The notes beneath the pieces are model-generated. The model saw only the letters and a program-made list of their open reading frames with translations. It did no database searches and was not told the DNA's origin. Source: Venturia oleaginea (taxonomy: Eukaryota > Ascomycota > Dothideomycetes > Venturiales > Venturiaceae). From it: 64,000 nt of DNA. Positions 52,820-61,382 of the stretch are shown here, piece after piece. The stretch lies in assembly GCA_013176395.1 (NCBI GenBank), contig JABMLP010000014.1, forward strand, positions 1,488,001-1,552,000, given 5' to 3'. The position numbers and the translations under genes are program-made. How positions within the stretch are numbered: position 1 is the first letter of the stretch; each line of letters opens with the position of its first letter.

Positions 52820-53342
52820 GGCTGTGGTTTGACAGAAGGGCGAGAGGCTGTAAGATGTGGTAGTTGATATCTTACAGTAGAGAGCGGACGTGTTTGAGCG
52901 GGAGTGGGGAGGACTGGACAGGGGTCATGAAGATGGAGATAAATGTCACAGACTGTCGGGATCGGATCTGGCTATTTTTGATATGATACATACCGTGGAA
53001 TATGCTAGACTTGGTTCTGGAAGATAGCATTCAAAGCATTTGTTTAACAGCAGTCGATCTATAAAACCGAGCTTCTTGCATCCGCATAGCTGCAAAGCCA
53101 ACAACCATCTTGAATTGAACCGCAACTTCCTCCCATATACAGTAAATTTTACGACTGTGTTCTCCACCACGCCAATAACATAAAGTCTTCCAAGTCTTCC
53201 TCTCCACAGTTGACTTACGTCACTTGTGCTACCTGATTCGACACTTTGTGCGGCCTCGACGCTACTACTTAAAGCTCAACTCCTCCCCCCACATCTACCA
53301 TACAACTCAAGTCCTTACAACTGCAGCAATCACACTTACACC
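52820..53342. promoter_or_regulatory. Divergent intergenic region
   Basis: It separates the GILT-like gene (minus) from the PI31 gene (plus) and must contain both promoters. No further gene was seen. Confidence 0.4.
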
Positions 53343-54499
53343 ATGTCCAACGTACCAGTTGTCAACCCCTTCAGCGCCCCATCGCTGGCCCACACGATTG
53401 CAAAGAGCTTGCCACCAGATGCATCCCCACAACTCAAGACGCCCATCGAAGCCATTGCGCTTGCTATACATGCTGGCATGTTAAACGTTGGCTTCACTCT
53501 AAAAGCTTATGGTGATCAGAAGATCGGTGAGCTTTACCCTGAATCGAGTCTTTCATTTCAACATCTCTGGCTAACCTTCACGAAGAATCACAAGCTACAG
53601 AACCACAACCGTTACCTTCAAATTGGAATGCCTCGTCCTCCTTCGACTTCCGCTACTCACACTCTCAATCTTCCATGCAGTACATCATAAAGGTGCACCA
53701 AATGGGTAGCAAAGTCTTCGTCGATGGTCTAGCAATAGGCGATGACAAGCGCGCCTCCTTCGAGCTCGTGGCGAACGACTACATTTCGTCAGGAAATCTG
53801 CCGGCGACTCCAGTCGCAGGTCAGGTTAACGACGGTAGCGCGAAGACCATCGAAAACATCTTCATTTCTTCTGGTCGTCTCAGCGACCTCGGCAGTCTCC
53901 TCAAGGTGTCCATTATTCAAAAACTGGCCCCTAGCTTACGGAAGGAGGGATACGAAGAGACCCCATCAGAACCGCTACGCGAACATCTAAATCCTCGACA
54001 ACCGCTACCTTCAGCTCACGACCCTCTACGATACGATCCACCGCCAGCTCGCCCACGTCCCTTTGGAGATACCGGCCTCGAACCACGACGACCTTTCCCA
54101 GACGGTCTCGAACCTCCAGGATTTGAAGACGAGTATGACATACTACGCGGACCACGCGGTGGCTTTTCAGGTGGACGAAACCCACTCGGAATTGGACATG
54201 ACGACCTTTACCCACCAGGTATGGGCCCGAATGATCCATTCCGACCAAACTTCGGTCCTAGCCTAGGTGGACCAGGAGGCGGCGGCATGCATCCTACATT
54301 CGATGACCCTCTTTTTGGAGGAAATGGAGGAGAGGGAATACTCGGAGACCCACGAGCCCCAGGAGGAGCGCGATACGATCCTGTCTACCCAGGTGATCCA
54401 CGTGGTGGACCGGGCAGGTTTCCTGGTGCTGGACATCGGGGTCCAGGTGGCCCGCCCCACAATCCATTTGGTGGATTTGGTGGTGGTGACTTCATTTAG
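53343..54499 (+). CDS. Proteasome regulator PI31-like protein
   Basis: PI31 binds and regulates the 20S proteasome. Two exons, 53343-53526 and 53586-54499, give 365 residues across a 59-bp intron. The N-terminal domain (LKTPIEAIALAIHAGMLNVGF, then SSFDFRYSHSQSSMQYIIKV and KVFVDGLAIGDD) matches the PI31/Fbxo7 dimerisation fold. The C-terminal half is the Pro/Gly/Asp-rich tail of the family (LRYDPPPARPRPFGDTGLEP, DLYPPGMGPNDPFRP, FDDPLFGG), disordered and thought to contact the proteasome. It ends GGFGGGDFI. The unspliced first frame terminates early, so the intron is required. Confidence 0.9.
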
Positions 54500-55200
54500 G
54501 CTGGTGAGTCGGGCCTATGTTCTTACGACGGATACGAGTAATGAGTGCATGATAATTGGGATTGGAATAGGAAGCATATTCACTTCTTGCTGATTGTGTC
54601 ACTGACGAGTGGAAACTTGTAGTATCTTTGTTTCTTGTGTTCGAGATGGATTGTCTCTATGCATTGGGTTCATCAGTGGAGTAAATTAGTCTTTTTGTTG
54701 ACGGAGGGCCTAATTTCTTGTCGTTCGATGTTTGTTTGGTGATGGGATGTGATATGAGGTAGTAGACGTAATGGGAAATCGATTCAAATATACATTTTTG
54801 GAGGTGATGATTGTTGGATTGGTTCTGTTGTTTTGTATACTGTCGTGAGATTATCTATGGGAATGATTGGTTTTGCTTGGATTGTGGGGTCGTCTTTCTT
54901 TCTTGAATCCTCTCTTTCTTCAGCTTTTGAGATGATTTTTCTTTCGCGGGTTGATATTCTTGTTTTGGGAATTGGTGAGAAAGTTTTGGAAGGAGAATTT
55001 GGGGGTAGAATTCGGGAGGAAAGTTTTGGAAGGAAATTTAGAAGGAATACTACTAGTTTCTACTTTGTTGTTGGAAGTCTGGGGAGATGCGGGGTTCTAG
55101 TAGACCTACAATACCTTGTCCTTTTGTTTGCGTATCTTGCGAAGCTGAATTTTTTTCTCTTGGCGTTTTAATCCTGAGCTTTTTGCTTTGTTCAAGAGTA
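54500..55200. other. Intergenic region downstream of PI31
   Basis: T-rich on the plus strand. A hydrophobic 112-codon frame at 54833-55171 has no known match and probably arises from composition. Confidence 0.35.
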
Positions 55201-55335
55201 CCGTAGATGTCGCTCACAGTCGCACCAGTTGTAGGGGTCAAAGTGACCCGGCACAGAGAAACGAGGATCTCCTCTACTGCAAGTTTCGTCCATGCTCACC
55301 CCTGCAACCGGTGCGACTTTGGGCGAAATCTACGG
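55201..55335. repeat. Fold-back element, 135 bp
   Basis: The arms 55201-55238 and 55298-55335 are inverted copies over 38 bp with about six mismatches (shared CCGTAGAT, AGTCGCACC and AGGGGT). The 59-bp interior is not coding. Sequence differs from the two fold-backs near 16.5 kb. Target duplication is not evident. Confidence 0.6.
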
Positions 55336-55526
55336 CATTGTCGATGCAACAGTCATCTGAGGATGAGTGGAGCCGCGGAAGGGAGCCGCGGAGAAAATTT
55401 TAGCTCTTACCGCTGGATGAATACTTCACCTTTCCCTACGATATAAGATTCTTTGAGCGCGGGCTCCCCTGTTTTTCAGATCATTTTTGCACAGACGATA
55501 AAGAGGGAGGAAGAAGAGGTAATATA

Positions 55527-56716
55527 ACGTACTTCACAAGCGAGTGGGCCACCCAAGCGAGTGGGCCACCCAAGCGAGTGGGCCACCCAAGCGAGTGGGC
55601 CACCCAAGCGAGTGGGCCATCCCACAAACGTAAACCGCCTTCGTAAAAATACTACGCAACCCTACAACAATTTATAGTATTAAATAGAATAGGATAATAT
55701 TATTTAGAAGCTTCGCTATCATCTATATTCTCTATCTCTACCTCACAAGTGCGGGAGTTATGCCCAGTCTCGCCGCAACGGCCGCAGTGCCTCTCTCAAC
55801 GTACCCTCTTCGCAGGCTTCTCACCGTTGTTACGATTACCACCCTCCCTTATAGTAACTAAGTCAGTTACTTCACCAGCTGTCAAGGTCTGCTCAGTCCG
55901 TATATATCTCCTTTTGCGACTCTTACGCTTTGTAACCGCCTCAATTGCGTCTCAAAGGCGCGCTGTTTCTTCGCGCATCAACACCATTTCATGTGCTATC
56001 TGCTGCGCGCCTTTACTCAACTGCCTGAGCTGCTCATCAATAGAACTTGCAGAGGATCCTGGGCCTGTAACGACTAGCTGAGACGATATCTTGCCTATTA
56101 AGAAGCCAGATTCATCAAAATTGTAGGTATCCTCGTCTATGATACCGTACTCTGCCTTTATCCTTTGAACAAGTGTAGCAGGGTATAATAACCGCCGGGT
56201 CTTCGCTGGCAGCTCGCTGGCGATCGTATGGACGGCTCCATCGGTTGGTAAGCTTTGGCGTACGCTTTACCAAGTTGTTAACCCAGTTCTTGCCAACAGG
56301 CTTCCCACCCCGCTCTCTTAGTAGTTTATTAGCCATATCTTGTACGTAGGCCTTCGACGGCGGTAGGCCGCGTAAGCTTTCGTTAATAATACGCTTTATA
56401 ACCACCTCTTCTTCTAGCTTTGTCAATCGCTTCGAGTTCGGCTCGCATTCGCGTCGAGGGCGCTGTCCGGCGCGTCGGCGTTGTACTGTTGTTCGAGGTA
56501 CGCTATATATTACTGCAGCGCGTCTTCCGCTTTGGATTTGCTTTGAATTGATATCTGAGATAGCAAGGAAAATATCTCCTTCTTTATAGATCTTCTGCTT
56601 TTCGTCTTGTTGAGGCATTACGCGACGTTGTTACGAAGGCGGTTTACGTTTATGAGGTGGCCTACTCGCTTGGGTGGCCCACTCGCTTGGGTGGCCCACT
56701 CGCTTGTGAAGTACGT
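55527..56716 (-). mobile_element. Internally deleted Fot/pogo-type DNA transposon with iterated terminal motifs
   Basis: The 1,190-bp element is flanked by TA (55525-55526 and 56717-56718) and begins ACGTACTTCACAAGCG at both ends, read inward. Each terminus contains tandem 17-bp units AAGCGAGTGGGCCACCC: five at the left (55538-55622) and three at the right. Further in, both ends share AAACGTAAACCGCCTTCGTAA-type text. The transposase inside lacks its catalytic centre. It is the same family as the truncated element at 28885-29717. Confidence 0.88.
55704..56618 (-). pseudogene. Transposase remnant (DDE_1) of the 55527-56716 element
   Basis: The N-terminal 150 codons are open and contain the CENP-B-type helix-turn-helix (SGRRAAVIYSVPRTTVQRRR and LEEEVVIKRIINESLRGLPP). 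After about DPAVI the frame shifts by one base; the correct continuation KAEYGIIDEDTYNFDESGF lies in another frame. Then the reading jumps from QLVVTG straight to the C-terminal segment, as in the 28885 copy, so the second and third catalytic Asp are lost. Near the C-terminus one TGA replaces a GGA of the other copy just before the zinc knuckle. Confidence 0.8.
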
Positions 56717-56760
56717 TATTCAGAATAATATAAATATAGTCTACCTCGGCCAAAACCCTA

Positions 56761-58622
56761 ACGTAGTCTATAGGCCTATGCGCCATATATGCCTGTGCGC
56801 CAACCCTACCAAACGCGACGCGTTCCTCCATTACCACACGAGATGGTACCGCCACAACGACAAGAGGCCTTACACCGAGAAGGTAGGCTTGAACTAGGCT
56901 TGAACCAGGCTTGAACTAGCTGTTCAAGCCTATAAAAACGGCGATTTTCAAAGCTATAGAGCTACCGCGCAAGCCTATGACGTCCCACGAGATACCCTGC
57001 AACGCCGTACTGCTGGTACTCAACCACGACTTGGTTCTACCGCGAAAAACCGCCTCCTTACACCCACCAAAGAAGAGGACCTTGTACAGCGTATACTTCC
57101 AATGGATGAACGCGGTATGCCACCTACTGTTGCCGCCGTACGGACTATGGCAAGCCTTTTAGCCAGTCAACATGGCCAACTCGTCTCTGCAGGCCAATGC
57201 AGGGTACGCAACTTTATTAACCGCCACGACGTACTAAAATCGAAGTACAACCGCAAGTACGACAACCAGCGAGCAAAATGCGAAGACCTAGACCTAATTC
57301 GAGCCTGGTTTGAACGCGTACGACGTACACAAGCTGAGCATGGCATCCTCGATGACGATATCTACAGTTTTGACGAGACTGGTTTTCAGATGGGGGTAAT
57401 TTCAACTGCAAAGGTTGTTACAGGAGCAGATAAGGCTGGGAGACCGAGGACAACGCAGCCAGGCAACCGTGAGTGGGTTACGGTTATTGAGGCTATTTGT
57501 GCGAAAGGGTTTCCAATCCCTCCGCTCGTTATTTTCGAGGTAGTAATGCACCAGGCAGCCTGGTATTCAGACGGGATCCTACCACCAGATTGGGCAATTG
57601 GCGTGAGCGAGAACGGCTGGACAACCAACGAGATAGGTCTCTGGTGGCTACAGCATTTTGATAGGCATACAAAGGACCGTACCGTCGGTCGCTACCGGCT
57701 CCTAATACTCGATGGCCACGGCAGTCACGTTGCCCCTGAGTTCGACCAGTACTGCTTAGACCACTCAATTATTGTGCTCTGTATGCCCCCTCATTCGTCG
57801 CACCTCCTTCAGCCACTCGATGTCGGCTGCTTTTCAGTCCTCAAGCGTTCGTACGGCCGCCTCGTCGAGCAGAAAATGAGCCTTGGTATCAACCATATTG
57901 ATAAGCAAGAGTTTCTACCTCTCTACCAGCAAGCGCGCGCTGAAGCACTGCATACAAACAATATACGAAGTAGTTTTAGTGCTACAGGCCTTGTTCCGTA
58001 CGAGCCTGACCGTGTACTATCACTACTACACGCTCAATTTCGTACACCGTCCCCCCACCTACCTCCGCAACCTACCGCAGCGTGGGTCTCTGAAACACCG
58101 CACGATACTACGCAATTGCAGCATCAAACAGACCTCCTTAGGCAATACCTTGCGCGCCGTACTCATAGCCCTCCTTCTCCAACAGACCAGGCCTTGAACC
58201 AGCTTGTCAAAGGTTGTCAAATGGCGATGCACAGCGCTGTCCTACTAGCTAATGAAAATGAGAAGCTACGTACTGAAAACCACCGTCAAAAACGAAAGAG
58301 AGCAAAGCGAAGGTCGTATATTTCGAAGGGAGGTGTTCTTACAGGGGCTGAGGCTCAATCTTTACTTGTAAATGAGCAGAATACGCCTACTGAGGGGGTT
58401 GAAAATGTACCTGCTCAGGTACGGCAACGAGCACCACCAAAGTGCAGCGTATGCCAGTCGCTTGAGCATAATGCTAGGACCTGCCCAGAGCGTCAAAGAA
58501 CCAATTAAAATGTATATTACTGTTATAGATGGCGGTGTTGTTGAAATATATACGTTTTTTGTAAGAATACTCGGTGGGGTTGGCGCACAGGCATATATGG
58601 CGCATAGGCCTATAGACTACGT
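56761..58622 (+). mobile_element. Nearly intact Fot/pogo-type DNA transposon, 1.86 kb
   Basis: The termini are perfect inverted repeats of 46 bp beginning ACGTAGTCTATAGGCCTATG, flanked by TA on both sides (56759-56760 and 58623-58624). It carries one transposase gene in the same orientation. It lies only 42 bp from the right TA of the 55527-56716 element; the two have different TIRs and inserted independently. Perfect TIRs suggest a relatively recent insertion. Confidence 0.92.
56843..58508 (+). CDS. Fot/pogo DDE transposase, N-terminus disturbed by an 11-bp triplication
   Basis: From 57102 the frame is open for 468 codons and is complete for catalysis: HTH_Tnp_Tc5 (SAGQCRVRNFINRHDVLKSK), then DDE_1 with SFDETGFQMG, LLILDGHGSH and LLQPLDVGCF, the three Asp of the DDD-type Fot family. 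A basic stretch (RQKRKRAKRR) and a zinc knuckle CSVCQSLEHNARTC follow. Upstream the same frame reads AVQAYKNGDFQSYRATAQAY and DVPRDTLQRR, the first helix-turn-helix. The likely ATG (56843, MVPPQRQEALHREGRLEL) is out of frame because GGCTTGAACTA is present three times at about 56887-56919 where one copy would keep frame. Alternatively a 38-bp GT-AG segment there is an intron, which also restores frame. Confidence 0.85.
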
Positions 58623-58971
58623 TATCACTCCAAAAGGGGGTACACTTACTTAAGTCCCACCACGGCTTACGCGTTCGTATTCCTTGGCTATTCCATAATT
58701 TACCACGATATGATCGAGACTTCGGGGGTAGGGCTTTTCAAAAATCATCCTCGCACTAGCTCTGAGACAACGCTAAAAGTGAAAGGTCATTTCCCGAACC
58801 ACGACATCACAATATGGCTGAAACAGCTCACTCATGAACCACGCAAGCACCGAGGTCCGCAAGCACCGAGGTCAGAACAAAGTTCTCGTACTGGACTTCA
58901 GGTTCGATCCCACAAGAAACATCAACTTCGTAGTTTTCGAACATTCCGTCATTATCATCGAGCTCTGAAAC
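58623..58971. other. Region between transposon and secreted-protein gene
   Basis: No gene. It contains a 16-bp phrase CGCAAGCACCGAGGTC twice in tandem (about 58842 and 58858) and the leader of the gene at 58972. Confidence 0.4.
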
Positions 58972-59799
58972 ATGCGTCTTCTCAGTTCAGCCCTTGGTGT
59001 GGCACTGCTATTACTTGCAAGCACGAGTAGCGGGCAATGTACTGGAAAAACGACTGGTGGTTCTATGGGTCGTCAATATGGTCCTTATGTCTCGATTGGT
59101 GGTACCAAGAATCAAATCATCAGGATGGAGACGCTTTACACGCCAGGCAAAAAACCGCCTCGTTCGAAGGGCGTTCTCCTTCTTTGGCCGGGCATCAACG
59201 ACCAGTCGAATCGCGGGGGAGATCTGATCCAAACCGTCATTGAAGCGCCAGGAAGTTGTGGCGCAGAAAAATGGTGTTTGGCGCCGTATGTATCTGTGTG
59301 TAAAGCGATCCGGCAGGCATTGAAACTGACGAGAACAGGGTTGTGATGCATGGATATAGTGTTGCCGATTGGGATAAGCGCATTGGCATCGCGCCAGACT
59401 CGACCGTAAACATCACCTATTCCCGGAAGGACAAGAATTGGGTGCAAACAACCACTGACGTGAAGTCTGGCATGAGGCTACATGAATGGGTTCGTGGTAT
59501 GGGAGCCCCGAAAGGGTACGTATTTCTTTTCCTCGAGACTGGTGTTGGCTTGCTGACATGTTCGCGCCGGCAGATGGGGTACAGGAACTGAAGTTCAATC
59601 CGGTCATCCTGGGACGACTGGTACCCAGTATTATGAGAAAACGATCATTGAATTGGCGAGTCCAGATCCTGGATTTGCGCGGACTCACACTATTACTGGG
59701 ACGGGGAAATCCAGGGCCATCAGCACGCCGGTGAAGACGACTGATAATAAAGTGTTTACCATAGAGAAGATCACGCTGCCGCCTTGGTCTAATTGCTGA
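58972..59799 (+). CDS. Secreted protein of unknown function
   Basis: Three exons, 58972-59285, 59339-59515 and 59574-59799, join through introns of 53 and 58 bp to 238 residues. The start gives a clear signal peptide (MRLLSSALGVALLLLASTSS). The mature part has GRQYGPYVSIGGTKNQI, LLLWPGINDQSNRGGDLIQT, SCGAEKWCLAP, VMHGYSVADWDKRIG, ITYSRKDKNW, GHPGTTGTQYYEKTIIEL and ends IEKITLPPWSNC. Few Cys and many Thr/Gly in short strands suggest an all-beta fold, possibly a lectin-like or glucanase-like fold, but I recognise no family. All junctions keep frame, so it is probably expressed. Confidence 0.75.
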
Positions 59800-61382
59800 T
59801 CTGGCCGGAGAGGAATAATTCGTTATTTCCAGCCCATACTTTGAAGACTTGCTTTCCCAGCCGCGGTGTTGTGACTAAATGAGGTGAATTAGAGGTATCA
59901 AATGCTGCTACCATCAATCCAAAGTATTTTGTGACCAGCAAAATTGAAGCTGGATTGACTGCATTAACAACAGGCTGCGCAAAAGGCGTAGATCGGATTG
60001 TCAGAAATTAATCCCTAAACAGAAATTTTTGTGTTGATGCTGCAGGTACTAGTTATTGTCGTTAATCTTGCCCACGAAACTGGCCTAACAGTGCGGTCCT
60101 CGTCAAATCTTCAACTCTCTCGTCACAGCAACTCGATACCTAGAGTAACTGGGACTACTCGCTATTCCCACGCCGATACCAGATTTAAACACCTTGGCTC
60201 CTTTCAACCGCTGCTCGCTATGTATCCAAGATGGCTAATCTTTCGCTTCAGCTCGACGTTCTCTCCCGATCGCTCTTCATTCTCCAGGCAGCAGGTGGTA
60301 AAGACTGTCGAGATCCGAGCCTGCTTTGAGAAATGAGATGGAGATCTCGGACGGCCAGGAGTAGTCTGTGATCACAGATACTGCACCTATACCAAAACAA
60401 ACCTCTAGGATCCAGACCTCGGAACATCGAGATTTTGCTCGCCCTATTCACAACAGCAAACCATGCAAGAATCAATTCGCGAACCTCGAATCCGTCGTCG
60501 CCGTTCACGGCCTGACAACCGACAATGAACGATTCCAGATCATATTCAAGTACAATCTGAAAGAACAGGAAGCAAAGATGAGGAGGAGATTGTGCGCAAC
60601 CTGGTTTGGCACAGGCGACAAACTTTACAAACCCCAGCCTGCTCAACCTGTCTATGTGGGCTCCTTAGGATCCTTAAACCGACCATCTTACCCTCAACCT
60701 TGCACAAGCCTACCTCGAGCAACGATCCCGGAGGCTCGTCACCACCACCTCCTGCAAATACCTGGAACGAAAACGCCATTACATTTCCTACGGCCTGCTC
60801 TTTCGATTTCCCAGCACCTGGCGCAGCACAGTCATTAAGAGATCTCGCAAAGGCCTAAACCGCTCAACAGAGAATCAAGTGGAGAAGGAGGGTTCTGGAA
60901 TGGATTAAGTCGACGATATGCTTGGGATTTTGGTAGAGTCGGCGATAACCAATAGTAACGCGACTGTAGAGGCAGAGGGAGCTGCTGATATCAATGTTTC
61001 CGTGAAGTCGGTGCCATAGTGATGGAGATATAGTCTCGTCAACCTCGAAATTCGCCCATCCAAGAGTACTCATCAACTGACTCCTACTGATCGCGACCAA
61101 ATATCAATCTTTTACCACGTCTTCATTTCATCGAGAGCAATGCAGAGGGGCCTTCTACTGAACATGCTAAAATATTAATCGACTGATCATAACCATCTAT
61201 CCTTGAGCCTGCGGAGACCAAATTGAGACGTACAGCTTCAACATACCTGGCCATGCGCACAGCTTGAAACACGCCCATCGTACATGCATTTATTTGCATT
61301 GCCCCAGGAGCACAGGAGCATCATTTGTGCGCAATCCCTTCGTTCCTCCCACGACCCCATTCTCCTACACTCGGCCCGCAAT
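59800..61382. other. Intergenic region of 1.6 kb
   Basis: No gene accepted. A plus-strand frame of 156 codons at 60368-60838 contains ESVVAVHGL, reminiscent of the start of an alpha/beta-hydrolase domain, but the following sequence does not continue the fold; it may be a remnant or chance. Confidence 0.35.

Noticed and set aside
55749..56081. Plus-strand open frame of 110 codons, similar to the minus-strand frame 28961-29293
   Set aside because: Both are antisense shadows of the transposase remnant.
58895..58920. T-arm-like GGTTCGATCCC upstream of the secreted-protein gene
   Set aside because: Stem bases do not pair and the rest of a tRNA cannot be folded.
60368..60838. Open frame with ESVVAVHGL, hint of an alpha/beta hydrolase
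   Set aside because: Only the short motif fits; no nucleophile elbow follows.
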